Counted from the first letter of the stretch, positions 12,032 to 22,453 are shown. The stretch: DNA of 64,000 bases from Alphaproteobacteria bacterium (GCA_028284045.1 JANQSN010000003.1:1-64000), one strand, 5' to 3'. Program-made: numbers and translations. The notes: a model not told the origin generated them from the letters alone.

Positions 12032-12752
12032 GTGCGGGCAAGCGGCCGGGGCCGTTCGGGCGCAAGGGGAAGGGTTCGGAGGACGGCCGGTTCATCGGCG
12101 GACCTCCGTGCGACAGGAGTGGTGTTGGGATGACACGCTCGGCGAGCGTCGCATTGGGCGAGCCCAATGCCTATCTGGGTGGATCGGTTCCCGTGCCTGA
12201 CGCCGTATGGCCAAGCATTAGCCGTCTCCCGCCAAGTCTCGGACGACGTCAGCGCCCGGTGCCCAGGACGAGCACGCCAGGAAATCGATCGAGAAGGATC
12301 GATTTACCAAGAGAATTGAGCCCTTTCTCTGCGAGACAAGCGCAAGCGCTCAGAAAGCGCGATGCTCTACTCTGCAAAGATCCATATCATTTTCGCATAA
12401 ACACATGAGTAGTCAACAAATAAAAGAATTTTCCATTCAGCCAGAAATTTGCCGAACTCGACCATATCCGTGTTGCCGATATGGACTGGCTTGCCCTTGA
12501 TTTTGAAGGAGAATTCGGGATACTATGACATCCGCTACTCGAAATACATCTCCTTGGCGGTCGCCGGACGAAGCGATTTCAAGTTTTCAAGAGTGCAGAT
12601 TTTTTTTCGGCGTGTTTGCCATTCGCTGTATGCTGCCGCCCAGGTAGGGGCGATCCACTTTTTGTCCCCATCTTCAACAAGCCTCGCATTGCCGGCTCCG
12701 CAGACCGGCGGGCCGTCTTGGCTGGGTCCTCATCTCCGACCGGCATGTCCGG
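12032..12752. other. 721-base intergenic region between LuxR and TetR regulators
   Basis: The two regulators are divergent, so both promoters should lie here. The centre (~12350-12620) is conspicuously AT-rich against the GC-rich surroundings. An open frame running into the TetR gene has no coding character and no ribosome site. I see no recognisable RNA gene or clear operator. Confidence 0.4.
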
Positions 12753-13415
12753 ATGAACGATCCGGAGGACGGCACAACGCGAGGCATCCGGGAGGGACGT
12801 CGGGTGGCGAAGAAGATCGCGGAAATCCGCCGACCGGAGATCGTGTGGGCGCTCTACAGAGCCGCCGAGACGCAGCGCATCAGCCTGCCCAGCTACGATC
12901 AGGTCGCCCGCGAAGGCAGCATGTCCCGCCAGCTTATTCGGCACTATTTTGCGAACATGGATGAAATGGCGATCGCGTTATGCGATGCCCTGGCGGATTA
13001 TTATAGAGATTGTTTGATGAAGGGGATTATCGCGGCCGATGACAGCCGCCGGCTTAGCATATTTCTTGATTTTTACTTTAACTTTATGTCCGAGAGAGGA
13101 TTGCCGAAGCCCGCCGACGATGTCGTCTATGATGCGTTGTTCGCCCTTGCCGCGACCAATCTGCAGGTGCGCGATAATCTCCGCGGGCAGTACGAGCTGT
13201 TGCAGATGACCCTGGCGCACGAGGTGCAGATCAGCTTTCCCGAGCTGCATCAAGCCGGCTGTCGGGAGCTTGGCTACCTGATCGTCATCGTGATGTACGG
13301 TCACTGGAAGATGGTCGCCTCCCTCGGCTTCAGCACGGAGTACAACCGCGTCTCCCGCGCCGCGCTCGACCGCCTCATCGAGTCCTACACGACCCGTTAC
13401 GTCCCGCCGGACTGA
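12753..13415 (+). CDS. TetR/AcrR-family transcriptional regulator
   Basis: The protein is 220 residues from the ATG at 12753. An in-frame GTG at 12804 is preceded by a strong GGGAGGG ribosome site, so the real product may be 203 residues starting VAKKIAE. The N-terminal helix-turn-helix is visible as SLPSYDQVAREGSMSRQLIR followed by the HYF motif typical of TetR proteins. The alpha-helical C-terminal half would be the ligand-binding and dimerisation domain; its ligand is not predictable. It converges on the small secreted-protein gene with 19 bases between the ends. Confidence 0.85.
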   Translation: MNDPEDGTTRGIREGRRVAKKIAEIRRPEIVWALYRAAETQRISLPSYDQVAREGSMSRQLIRHYFANMDEMAIALCDALADYYRDCLMKGIIAADDSRRLSIFLDFYFNFMSERGLPKPADDVVYDALFALAATNLQVRDNLRGQYELLQMTLAHEVQISFPELHQAGCRELGYLIVIVMYGHWKMVASLGFSTEYNRVSRAALDRLIESYTTRYVPPD

Positions 13416-13434
13416 CCCGAACCGTCCGAGCGTC

Positions 13435-14175
13435 CTAGAAGTCGCCGGTGTTGAGCCGGAAGATGTCCGGGGACTCGACGTCAGCCACGTAGGACAGGCG
13501 CAGGACCAGCCGGTCGGTGGTGTCGATCTGCGGGAAGGGGCCGCTGGCATCCGCATCCCCCCCGACCGCGACACCGGCGAGCGACAGGCTGACGTGGTGG
13601 CCGTCGGCATCCGCGCCGGAGAACAGCAGCAGCATGTCCCGCCCCAGCCGGACATTGCTGATCACCGAACCGTCCACATGGATTTGGCCGAGGAAGAAGT
13701 CCCGCAGACTGCTGGCCGCGGCCGTCACCTGCGCTGGATCGAAACCGGGGTCGGCGGGCGCTCCCCAGATCACGTTCACCTGGATCAGCGCGTCGCTCTC
13801 GAAGCCCAGGATGTAGAGGATCTGCGCCGTGCCCGTGCCGGGCAGCAGGTCGGGCACGGTGATGCTGAGCGACGTCGTGCGCTCCAGCGGATGGATGGCG
13901 CGGGCGATCTGGTCCGGCGGCGTGCCGAAATCCTGGGCGATCGCGGCGCGGATATCGGTCTCGACCATGCCGAACCGGGCGGACCGGAAGCCTTCGATGT
14001 CCGCCGGTTCGGCCGCCACCGGCGCGGCACCGGCATCGGTGACGGTCTCGGGCCGTTCGACGGTGCCGAGCGCGCCGGGGTCAGATGCGCCGTCGCCTTG
14101 CGGCCGACCCGTGCTTGCCATTGTCGCGACCAGCATCCCGGCTGCAATCCCGACGACCAGCGATCTCAAGCCCAT
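13435..14175 (-). CDS. Secreted protein of unknown function, last gene of the two-partner-secretion operon
   Basis: I chose the ATG at 14175 (246 aa) because an AGGAAGG site lies ~10 bases upstream and the product then begins with a normal signal peptide (MGLRSLVVGIAAGMLVATMA). An ATG seven codons earlier has no ribosome site. The mature part has no family I can name; it contains a region FRSARFGMVETDIRAAIAQD followed by beta-rich sequence with few charged clusters. It starts 45 bases after the TpsA stop on the same strand, so co-transcription with tpsB-tpsA is likely. A periplasmic or surface accessory role is only an inference from the context. Confidence 0.65.
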   Translation of the reverse strand: MGLRSLVVGIAAGMLVATMASTGRPQGDGASDPGALGTVERPETVTDAGAAPVAAEPADIEGFRSARFGMVETDIRAAIAQDFGTPPDQIARAIHPLERTTSLSITVPDLLPGTGTAQILYILGFESDALIQVNVIWGAPADPGFDPAQVTAAASSLRDFFLGQIHVDGSVISNVRLGRDMLLLFSGADADGHHVSLSLAGVAVGGDADASGPFPQIDTTDRLVLRLSYVADVESPDIFRLNTGDF

Positions 14176-14220
14176 GCACGGGCGCCCTTCCTGCATCGTC
14201 CGGCCGGACTTGCGTCCCGG

Positions 14221-17200
14221 TCACTGGCAGGCCTCTGCGGCGTTCCAGAAGTCGCCGAAGAAGGTCGAGACGCAGGTATCCTCCGACGGGTCGGCGGGCG
14301 TGTCGGTCGTCTCCGGGCCGCCGGCGCCCGGCTCCAGCGCGCCGAGGTCGGTGACGTCTTCCGGCGGGCCGGCCGGCGGGCTCGCCGGTCCCAGGGGGAA
14401 CGGCCGGTCGAACAGATCGGCCACGGTCGGGGTGTTGAACTCGCTGACCCGGAAGGCCGCGTCGCCTGGCGTCAACGAGTCGATGCCCAGCGTCGGATCG
14501 AATTCCTCGTCGCCGAACGTGATCAGCAGGATCGAGGGGTCCTCGAACGCCGTCGTGGATGTCGTGGGCGTCGTCGGGAGGAAGTCCTCGATCCGCCCGC
14601 AAGGGCCGTCGCCGGCGACGAACAGGCAGTCCTCATCCGTCCGCTGCGACACCGCGGTGTCGAAACGCTCGCCGATCACCAGCGCGCCCGCGCCGGGACC
14701 CTCCAGCAGCGTGCCGTCGCCGTCGCCGATGTTCATGGTGGTATCGTCGCTGAGCACCGCCAGAACGCCGTCGACGAAGCCGTAGACATTGGTGGTCTCG
14801 CCATCCAGGCGGAAGGTGCCGTCGCCGGACAGGTCCAGCGCGAGCTGTGAGCCCGTGGCGGTGTAGACGATCGGCGCCAGATCGCTGCCGGCATTCGCGG
14901 CCGTCAGGATCAGCGCGGCCGACCGGACCGAACCGTCGACGCCGGTGGTCAGATCGCCGGCCAGCACCAGCACGACCTGCCCGTTGCCGGCATCGACCAG
15001 ACCGATCAGTTCCAGGCCGTCGATGTCGGACAGCGTCAGGTCGCCGTTCCCGGTCGACAGATCGCCGAGGAAATCGATGTCGGTCGCGCCGTCGAGCGAC
15101 AGGTCGATCGACCCGCCGCCGGTGTCGCCGGCCAGGATGTCGGCGATCAGACTTGCGCTCTGCGTCACCGCCGCGACGTTCACGAACCTCAGCGTGTCGC
15201 CGACCGTCAGGCCGTTGCCGTTCGACCCGATATTGACCGTCGCGGCGTTGCCGCCGGCCAGTGCCAGACTGCCGGTCACAGCGCCCAGCACGTCGACGGC
15301 CGGCACCCCGGGCAGGGTGGTGAGGTCGAAGAACCCGTCGGTGTTCAGGGCGAGGTCCAGGTCGGATCCCGGTGCCGTCGCCTGATAGGCGATCGGTGCG
15401 GCCGCCGCACCAGCATTGTCGGCCGTGACGACGAGGGCGGCGGACCGGACGGCCTCGGGAACGCCGGAGTCCGTCTCGTCCGTCAGGTCCTCATCGACCG
15501 TCAGCGTGGTCGTGCCCAGGCCGTTGTCGACGAGGCCGGCCAGTTCCAGGCTGCCCAGCGTCGTCAGCGAGAAATTGCCGTTGCCGGTGTCGAAATCGCC
15601 CAGACTCCGCACGGTGTTGGCGAGGGTCGTCAGGACGACGGTGCCGTCGTTGATGGTGCTGCCCGCCAGCATGCGGGTGGTGAGGGCGTCGTCCTGGGTG
15701 ACCCGCAGGACATTGTCGATGGTCAGCACATTCTGGACCAGCAGCCCGTCGGTGCCCGCGCCGCCGTCGCCGATATTGACCGCGACCGACCCGTCGCCCG
15801 CGATCTCTTCGAACGCCGGCAGCGGGTCCGTGAACGCATAGGGCGCGTTCGCGATCGCCCCGCCCAGAACCACCTCCAGCAGGTCGCGGACGGTCGGCAC
15901 GTCGTCGAAGAACACCGGCAGGTCGTCGAGAAAGTGCACCGTCGACGTCTCGCCGCCGGTCAACGTCAGCGATGGGCCGAGGCCCTCGCCGATGTCGACG
16001 GTGCCGAACACGTTGAACGTCCGGTCGCCGAAGGTCGTGGGCGTTACCGCCCCCGGGTCGAAGCCCGGACCCGTTTGCAGATACGGTACACCGTTGACCG
16101 TCACCGGGTTGGTGTTGACGACCAGCAGGTTGAGGTAGCTGTCCTGGCTCAGCCTCACCAGTTCCACGATCGGATCATCGAACGTGCCGGCCGGCAGCCG
16201 GTCGCGGATCGGTCCGTCGGTGACGTTGGGCAGGGCCAGGACGTTGACCCCCGCATCCGCGCTGCCCGCGCCGCTGGCGCGCAGGTTGAACCGCGGGGCC
16301 AGCACGCCGTCGGGCAGGAACGGGGAGAGCGGTCCATCCTCGCGCTCGTTGGTCAAGACGCCGCCGAGCAGGAAGAGATCGACGAGGATGCTGCTGTAGA
16401 CGACGCCGGTAAGCTCGACGTCGCCTTGGGTGTCGATATCGATCGCGCCATCGACGGAGACCAGCGTGCCCAGCGCGTCGATGTCGTTGGCGAGTTCGGG
16501 CAGGGTGATGTCGCCCAGAACGAACCCTTCGAGTTCGCCGAGCTTCACCCTCTCGCCGGCGGCCTGACCCACCGAGGTGAAGTCATTGACCGTCAGGGTG
16601 CCGTCGACGGTCAGGGCCGCATCGACGTTGCTGTCGTCGCCGTCGTCGAAGACAAGGCCCACGCTGCCATTGCCGGGTTCAAGGATGGCATTGTTGACGA
16701 TGATGGGCAGTTCGCCGCCGGTGAGCGTCAGGTTCGGCGTGCCGGTGTTGCTCGCAACCGTTCCCGCGACGTTGAAGTTACGCACGCCGATATCGAAATC
16801 GATCCTCTCAAGAAAGGCAATAAGGTCCGGATTGTTCCTCTTGAACGCCGCCAACCCATCAGGATCGTTCGGAAAAGCGTTGTTGAGAAGATCATCGAGA
16901 CTCGTCGGTAAACCGGCGTCGTTGGTCACCAGGAACTCGAAGAACCCGTCGCCGGACAGGCCGAGCGTCACCAGCGGATCGAACAGTTGCGACAAGTCCA
17001 GCGTGCGCGTTTCAAGATCGGCCACCGCGTACTGCGAATCCGGCAGTGCATGGATCCGGATCGGCGCGCCAGGCGCACCGGCGCTGGCGGCGTTGACGTT
17101 GACGAACGGGGCCAACAGATAGCCGCCCCCGTTGGGGTTCGGGACCGTCAGTCCATCGATCACCACCGTCCCATCCGCGTCGGTCAACGCGCTGCCCAGG

Positions 17201-20200
17201 GTCAGGGTGAGTGTTCCCGGCGCTATGACGCGTCCGTCCAACTCCAGGTCGTCGACATCGGTCAGTGTGATACTGCCCAGCGAACTCACGGCCTCCAGCA
17301 GACGGTCGACGTCGTTCAGACCATGGGACAGGTCGATATCCGCAAGAGACGCCAAGGACAGTGCCGTGGCCGTGATCGGGTCGTCCTGCGTGATCCCGGC
17401 ATCGCCACTGATGGTCAGCGTGCCGTCGACCGTCAGACCGACGGTGCCGCCGCCGCCGTCCCCGATATTGATCACGACCAGGCTGTCAGACCTCAGAACG
17501 AGGCTGGGATCCGCGCTGTCACTGGTTACTTGCCCGTACACATTGACGGTGTGCGGCGTGGTCGCCGTGCCATCGGCGACGGCGATGTTGATTTCGCTGA
17601 CCCGTCCATTGATCGGCGGTGCGGCCAAGTCCAGCTCCAGGGTCGCGCCATCCACCGTCGCGGCGAATTCCAATAGGTCGACTATGGACTCCGCAACGAT
17701 GGACAGGTTGGCAGCGGCGATCCTGGGGATGAAATTCTGTACGCCGATGAAGTTGGAGCCTTCGAGGTCCAGGTTGACGGTCGTGAAGCCCGAGAGGCCC
17801 GAGCTTTCGACCAGAAAGGCCAGGTCCCGGCGATTCCTAAGCTCGAACAGCGCCGGTTCCGTACCGCTGCTCGCGAGCCCCTCGATCACGTCCAGAGACA
17901 CGATCTGGTTGTCTTGCGTGAACAGATTGATGTCGCCGTAGGACGACCCGGTCAGGGTGCCCGCAGACAGCACGGCGTTCTGCGTCATGCCGGCGATCTC
18001 GGTCACCGTGAACGTCGTGCCGACCGTCAACCCGTTGCCGCTTGCGTCACCGACGACGATGGCGACCTGATCGTCGCCCAGCAGGTCCAGTTCGCCCTTG
18101 GTCGAGCCGAAGACGGTGACGCTCGGTGCGGCACTGCCGCTCAGGTCGAAGAACCCGCCGCCCCCCAGGGCGAGATCCAGGTCCGACGCGGTCGCGTTGT
18201 AGATGATCCGGGCGTCGGCGGTGCCGGCATCGACGGCCGTCGTACCGAGGGTGCCGGTGGTGATCCCCAAACCCGTCGTCTGCAGGATGTTGCCGGCAAA
18301 CGACTCCAGCACCACCCGTCCGGCCGTTCCCGTGGTGATGCCCGCGATCGTGATGTTGCCGGGCGTGAAGTCGCTGTCGTCCGTCCGGTCGACGGACAGC
18401 AACACCGCGCCGTCGTCTGAGGTGGTGACGACCGTGTCGGCGGCCATGACGATGTCGCCGGCGCCGTCCTGGCGGTCCGCACGCGTGGCGCGAGAGTCGT
18501 TGGCGGTGGCGATGAAGTCCCCGCCGGCCAGCGTGATACCCGCATTGATCACGATATCGCGGCCGGCCTGTAGCGCCAGGCTGCCGGTGCCCGTGCTGGT
18601 GATCGCATCGGTCACCGTGATGTCGGTGTTGGCCTGCAGCAGGACATCGTTGTCGAGGTTGAGCGCTGCGGCGATTGTCCCCGGATCGATGGAGAGAAGG
18701 CCTGTCGTGCCGAAGACCGCATCGGCAATGTCGCCAAACCCGGCCGCGGTGATCTCAATGAATGTGGGGTCGAGCAGGACCATGCCGCCCAGGCCCGCAT
18801 CCACCGTGCCCGTCAGCCCGACCGATCCGAGGGAGGAGACTTCGATCAGCCCGTTTTCCGGCCCGGCCGACAGGGTGCCGGCCGATCCGGTCGCATTCGT
18901 CGACCACAGGACGACCGTTCCACCGATGCCGGTCGCATCGGTCGCGACGGCCGACACCGTCGACGCCGCATCGACGAAGGTCGCCGCCGCATGCGCCAGC
19001 GTGCCCTCGCCGCGGAACCCACCGCCGATCAGCACCTCGCCGCCCTGGTCCGCGCCCGACGCACTGACGGCGGCGCCGGTCAGCGACGTCGTGGCCGCCG
19101 TCATCGTCACATGGCCGCCCGCCGCCGCCACGCTGTCGGCCGTCACGGTGCCGGAGACCAGCAGCGCGTTGCCCGCCCAGAGGTCGACGAGGCCGCCGTC
19201 GCCGGTCCCGCCGTCGGCGGCGATCTCGGCGCCGGCCGCGACCGTCACGCTCTCCGTCGCCGGGGCGTCGGCCAGCTCGGCCAGCGTCCGCTCCAGCGAG
19301 ATCAGCAACCCGTCACCCGGGTCGGAGGACACGCCGAGCGCCCGATCGGCTGCGGCGGCGGTCTCGTCGGCCCCGACCAGCACCGCGCCGCCGCCCGCCG
19401 GGCCGGAGGCGCTGACCATCGCCGTCGGCGCGACCTCCACGGCCGGTGCGGCGATCTGGACCGTGCCGCCGGACTGATCGGCGCCCGCGCCGTCGGCCGT
19501 CACCGTGCCGGAGACGGTGGTCGGGCCGGTGTCGGACACCAGGGCCACCTGACCGCCCTCAGAGGCGATGGCGTTGGCCTGGACGATGCCGTCGAGGTTG
19601 ATGGCGTTGACCACCACGCTTTCAAGCTGCGCGGCGGACAGGACCACCGTGCCGCCGTCGGCGAACACGGCGCCGGGATTGGCCACCAATGCCGCCACCG
19701 GCTGGCCGTCCGGCCCCACCGGCACCTGCGTGGTCGGCGAGGTGACGGCCACGTTGATCAGCCCGTCGCCGTAGAAGTCGTAGGTCGACGTCTCGCCGGC
19801 CGCCAGCACCACCGTGCCCTCGCGGGCGACGACGGTGCCGTTGTTCGACACCGCCGGCGCCACCAGGGCGGCAAGCCCGCCGTCGTTCACCGTGATCGAG
19901 CCGTCATTGAACACCGTCGCATCCGGCACGCCGGGGGCGTCGAAGGTCATGTCGCCGGCCATGAACCCGTTGGGGTCGACGCCGTGGGTCGTGGCGATGA
20001 TCGAGTTGACCTCGATCTCGGCGGTTCCGCCGATATGAACGCCGTGGGGGTTCTGCAGCACGACATTGCCGTTGGCCGACAGGATGCCGTCGATGTTGGA
20101 GATGTCACCCGACAGGTCGCGGTTCAGCGTCCAGGAGTCGGCGCCGGGCTGTCTGAAGTCCACCCGATTGCCGTGGGCAATGTCGAAATTGGCCCAGTCG

Positions 20201-20448
20201 ATGACCGCCCGGTGGGAGCTCTGGTCGATGGTGACGTTATTCGAACCGGTGCTGATGCTGGCCGATCCGTTGACCACAGTGCCGCCGGAGGGCAGGCCCT
20301 GGGCCCCCGCCGCAGGGGCCACGCCCGCCACGGCGGTCAGCGCGGTCGCGCACCACAGCGCGCGGCGAAGGTAGCGCAGGACCGGCTGTGCCGATGACCG
20401 GGTCGGCCTGGGGGCGGCGGAAGGGTGTCTCTCGGGCACGGGCATCAT
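14221..20448 (-). CDS. TpsA-type filamentous haemagglutinin-like exoprotein (2075 aa)
   Basis: The N-terminus is an extended signal peptide with cleavage predicted after residue ~49 (AGA/Q). It is followed by the haemagglutination/TPS secretion domain (~50-290), which contains NPHGV at 133-137, the counterpart of the NPNG motif. The rest is repetitive beta-helix sequence with filamentous adhesin character. The C-terminus is a Pro/Glu/Asp-rich linker and a final Cys pair, C2059 and C2074, the last one residue from the end. A second pair, C1941/C1950, precedes it. In HMW1-type adhesins a terminal disulfide loop keeps the protein tethered to its TpsB pore, so surface anchoring is plausible here (inference). 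It follows tpsB by 229 bases on the same strand. Confidence 0.9.
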   Translation of the reverse strand: MMPVPERHPSAAPRPTRSSAQPVLRYLRRALWCATALTAVAGVAPAAGAQGLPSGGTVVNGSASISTGSNNVTIDQSSHRAVIDWANFDIAHGNRVDFRQPGADSWTLNRDLSGDISNIDGILSANGNVVLQNPHGVHIGGTAEIEVNSIIATTHGVDPNGFMAGDMTFDAPGVPDATVFNDGSITVNDGGLAALVAPAVSNNGTVVAREGTVVLAAGETSTYDFYGDGLINVAVTSPTTQVPVGPDGQPVAALVANPGAVFADGGTVVLSAAQLESVVVNAINLDGIVQANAIASEGGQVALVSDTGPTTVSGTVTADGAGADQSGGTVQIAAPAVEVAPTAMVSASGPAGGGAVLVGADETAAAADRALGVSSDPGDGLLISLERTLAELADAPATESVTVAAGAEIAADGGTGDGGLVDLWAGNALLVSGTVTADSVAAAGGHVTMTAATTSLTGAAVSASGADQGGEVLIGGGFRGEGTLAHAAATFVDAASTVSAVATDATGIGGTVVLWSTNATGSAGTLSAGPENGLIEVSSLGSVGLTGTVDAGLGGMVLLDPTFIEITAAGFGDIADAVFGTTGLLSIDPGTIAAALNLDNDVLLQANTDITVTDAITSTGTGSLALQAGRDIVINAGITLAGGDFIATANDSRATRADRQDGAGDIVMAADTVVTTSDDGAVLLSVDRTDDSDFTPGNITIAGITTGTAGRVVLESFAGNILQTTGLGITTGTLGTTAVDAGTADARIIYNATASDLDLALGGGGFFDLSGSAAPSVTVFGSTKGELDLLGDDQVAIVVGDASGNGLTVGTTFTVTEIAGMTQNAVLSAGTLTGSSYGDINLFTQDNQIVSLDVIEGLASSGTEPALFELRNRRDLAFLVESSGLSGFTTVNLDLEGSNFIGVQNFIPRIAAANLSIVAESIVDLLEFAATVDGATLELDLAAPPINGRVSEINIAVADGTATTPHTVNVYGQVTSDSADPSLVLRSDSLVVINIGDGGGGTVGLTVDGTLTISGDAGITQDDPITATALSLASLADIDLSHGLNDVDRLLEAVSSLGSITLTDVDDLELDGRVIAPGTLTLTLGSALTDADGTVVIDGLTVPNPNGGGYLLAPFVNVNAASAGAPGAPIRIHALPDSQYAVADLETRTLDLSQLFDPLVTLGLSGDGFFEFLVTNDAGLPTSLDDLLNNAFPNDPDGLAAFKRNNPDLIAFLERIDFDIGVRNFNVAGTVASNTGTPNLTLTGGELPIIVNNAILEPGNGSVGLVFDDGDDSNVDAALTVDGTLTVNDFTSVGQAAGERVKLGELEGFVLGDITLPELANDIDALGTLVSVDGAIDIDTQGDVELTGVVYSSILVDLFLLGGVLTNEREDGPLSPFLPDGVLAPRFNLRASGAGSADAGVNVLALPNVTDGPIRDRLPAGTFDDPIVELVRLSQDSYLNLLVVNTNPVTVNGVPYLQTGPGFDPGAVTPTTFGDRTFNVFGTVDIGEGLGPSLTLTGGETSTVHFLDDLPVFFDDVPTVRDLLEVVLGGAIANAPYAFTDPLPAFEEIAGDGSVAVNIGDGGAGTDGLLVQNVLTIDNVLRVTQDDALTTRMLAGSTINDGTVVLTTLANTVRSLGDFDTGNGNFSLTTLGSLELAGLVDNGLGTTTLTVDEDLTDETDSGVPEAVRSAALVVTADNAGAAAAPIAYQATAPGSDLDLALNTDGFFDLTTLPGVPAVDVLGAVTGSLALAGGNAATVNIGSNGNGLTVGDTLRFVNVAAVTQSASLIADILAGDTGGGSIDLSLDGATDIDFLGDLSTGNGDLTLSDIDGLELIGLVDAGNGQVVLVLAGDLTTGVDGSVRSAALILTAANAGSDLAPIVYTATGSQLALDLSGDGTFRLDGETTNVYGFVDGVLAVLSDDTTMNIGDGDGTLLEGPGAGALVIGERFDTAVSQRTDEDCLFVAGDGPCGRIEDFLPTTPTTSTTAFEDPSILLITFGDEEFDPTLGIDSLTPGDAAFRVSEFNTPTVADLFDRPFPLGPASPPAGPPEDVTDLGALEPGAGGPETTDTPADPSEDTCVSTFFGDFWNAAEACQ

Positions 20449-20677
20449 CTCTGCTCTGGTGGCGTGGGTTGATCAATGTAAATAAATAACGGGCATTTAT
20501 CATATAAACTATCACACCATAACCAATAGATCTACGGCTTTTACCTAAAATGATTCTCAAAAACCGTGATGTACCAATAACGGTTAAGGGTAATTGGTGT
20601 ATTATTCTTCTTTATAGTGCGCGCAATCACGGTCGGCACGGCAGCCCAGCAGGGCAGGGGCGCGGTCCGCAGTCATG
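20449..20677 (-). promoter_or_regulatory. AT-rich spacer between tpsB and tpsA with an inverted repeat
   Basis: This 229-base spacer is strongly AT-rich at 20470-20630. It contains ACCAAT (20573-20578) and its complement ATTGGT (20593-20598), separated by 14 bases. It could carry a separate tpsA promoter or control the TpsB:TpsA ratio. No T-run terminator is evident. Confidence 0.35.
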
Positions 20678-22453
20678 TCAAAACCGGGTGGTCAGCGAGA
20701 ACAGGAACCGGGTGTCCAGGTTCTCGTCGCTGCTCGATGCCGAGACCTCGGCAAGTTGCCGGGCGCCTTCGAGGTTGAGGGATACGCGCTCGGCGATGTT
20801 CAAGCGGATGCCGCCGCCGACCGAATGGAGGAACTCGCTGTCCTCGTCGGACTCCAAGTTGAAGACCTTGCCGTAGTCGTGGAAGACATAGACCTGATAG
20901 TCGTCGACAACGGCCCAATCCACGGTGTCGCTGTAGCGAAGTTCGAAAGAGGTGGCGAACCCGTTATCGCCGGTGACCTCCGACGGGTCGTAGCCGCGAC
21001 CGAACGAGGCGCCGCCGAGCCCGATCTTCTCGCTCGACAGCAGCGCTTCGGTCGCCACCTGGGCCGTCACGGAGACGAAGGCGGAGACGTTGTCGAACAG
21101 CCGCTGGTCCCGCTGGAAATCGACATCGAACGAGGTGAAGACGCCGTCGGCCGTCAGATCGGTCAGCAGCGTGTCGCCTTCTTCGGAAGCGTTGATGATC
21201 GGCAGGCCCTGGTTGATGCGAAAGCGCAGCAGGCTGACCGCCGGCATCTCGGTGCCGAACAGCCGGTCGATGAAGTCATAGGTCGTATCGACCCGGAGGA
21301 CCCGCAGGCGGTCTTCGGACGTGATCGTCTCCAGCACCTCGATCTCGCTGTCGAAGTAGTCCAACGTTGCTCCGGCGGTCCAGGTCGCTTCGCGCGTCCG
21401 GATGATCGGGTGCTCGAACCGGACGGTGGCGCGAAGGGACTCGCTCTGCACCTCGATCGGCTCCAGCACGAAACCCGGCTTGCTGTAGGAGCCGGAGACG
21501 GTCAGGGCCACGGTCGAGCCGTCGTTGCCGACCGGCAGGATCACCGACGCCTGACCGAATTGCAGTTCCGACGGTTCCGTCGCGGTGGCGTAGAGGAAGC
21601 TGATCTCCTCAAAGAAGCCGAGCAGCGAATTGAACGTGACGCCGGCGGTCGCGCGGATCGGACCGACGAACCGGGACGACCGGTTCGACAGGTTCACGAA
21701 CGCGGAGACCGGGTCGTACGCCAGAACGATCGACAGCATCGACGCGCCCGGCGTCGTCGGCGATGCCTGCAGCACGGCGCGCGCATCCGTACCCGCCAGC
21801 CCGCCGATGATCAGCACATAGCGTTCCAGTGTGTCGGCCGTCAGCGGGCGTTCCCGGGTGATCTGGTCGGCGATTGCCTGCACCCGTTCCGGGGATCCGC
21901 CGATATCGCCTTCGATCATCACGGAGTCGATGAACCCTTCGATGATCTGGATCTGGACCACGCCCCCTTCGATGTTCTGGGGCGGCACCACCGCGAGCGA
22001 CAGGAGATAGCCTGCCTGGCGGTACAGCAGCGTCGCTTCACGGGCGATGTCGAACACCTGCGCCAGGGCGATTTCCTGGCCGATCAACGCGGCATAGAAC
22101 GGCCGGAAGTCTTCCGTGTCGAACACCGTCGCGCCCTGAAAGACCACGTCCTGCAGGATGAACCGCACCGCCTCCGACCCCGGCGGGGCGGTCTGCGGTT
22201 CGAATTCGATGGCCGGTGGCGGGTCGACTTCGGTCTGCGGCGTCGGCTCCGCCTCGAACTGACGCTCGATCTGCCCGGGCGTGATCTGTGGCGGCACGTC
22301 CTGCGCCATGGCGCCGAGAGACGGCAGCAGCAGCCCAAGGGCGACGCCGCCGGCCACGGCCAACCGCGCGGTCCAGCGCCCGGCGCGGTCGCCGATCTTG
22401 CGTGCACAACCCGTGGGGCTGCCGGTGACGGCCCCAACTACCCGATCGGTCAT
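20678..22453 (-). CDS. TpsB-type outer-membrane transporter (ShlB/FhaC/HecB family)
   Basis: The protein is 591 residues with a signal peptide (cleavage near residue 51, AMA/Q), a Pro/Glu-rich linker, POTRA-type domains around 95-250 (FILQDVVFQGATVFD, then GGVVQIQIIEGFID) and a C-terminal 16-strand-type barrel. The barrel region has the conserved loop-6 motif as GGASFGRGY (~480-490), a later VFHDYGKVF strand and the terminal Phe needed for BAM recognition. Family members export one TpsA partner across the outer membrane without ATP. The gene immediately upstream of tpsA on the same strand makes the 2075-residue exoprotein its client. There is no strong ribosome site at the chosen ATG. Confidence 0.92.
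   Translation of the reverse strand: MTDRVVGAVTGSPTGCARKIGDRAGRWTARLAVAGGVALGLLLPSLGAMAQDVPPQITPGQIERQFEAEPTPQTEVDPPPAIEFEPQTAPPGSEAVRFILQDVVFQGATVFDTEDFRPFYAALIGQEIALAQVFDIAREATLLYRQAGYLLSLAVVPPQNIEGGVVQIQIIEGFIDSVMIEGDIGGSPERVQAIADQITRERPLTADTLERYVLIIGGLAGTDARAVLQASPTTPGASMLSIVLAYDPVSAFVNLSNRSSRFVGPIRATAGVTFNSLLGFFEEISFLYATATEPSELQFGQASVILPVGNDGSTVALTVSGSYSKPGFVLEPIEVQSESLRATVRFEHPIIRTREATWTAGATLDYFDSEIEVLETITSEDRLRVLRVDTTYDFIDRLFGTEMPAVSLLRFRINQGLPIINASEEGDTLLTDLTADGVFTSFDVDFQRDQRLFDNVSAFVSVTAQVATEALLSSEKIGLGGASFGRGYDPSEVTGDNGFATSFELRYSDTVDWAVVDDYQVYVFHDYGKVFNLESDEDSEFLHSVGGGIRLNIAERVSLNLEGARQLAEVSASSSDENLDTRFLFSLTTRF

Noticed and set aside
12449-12964. 171-codon frame in the AT-rich region before the TetR gene.
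   Set aside because: No ribosome site, no family resemblance, and it overlaps the TetR gene out of frame.
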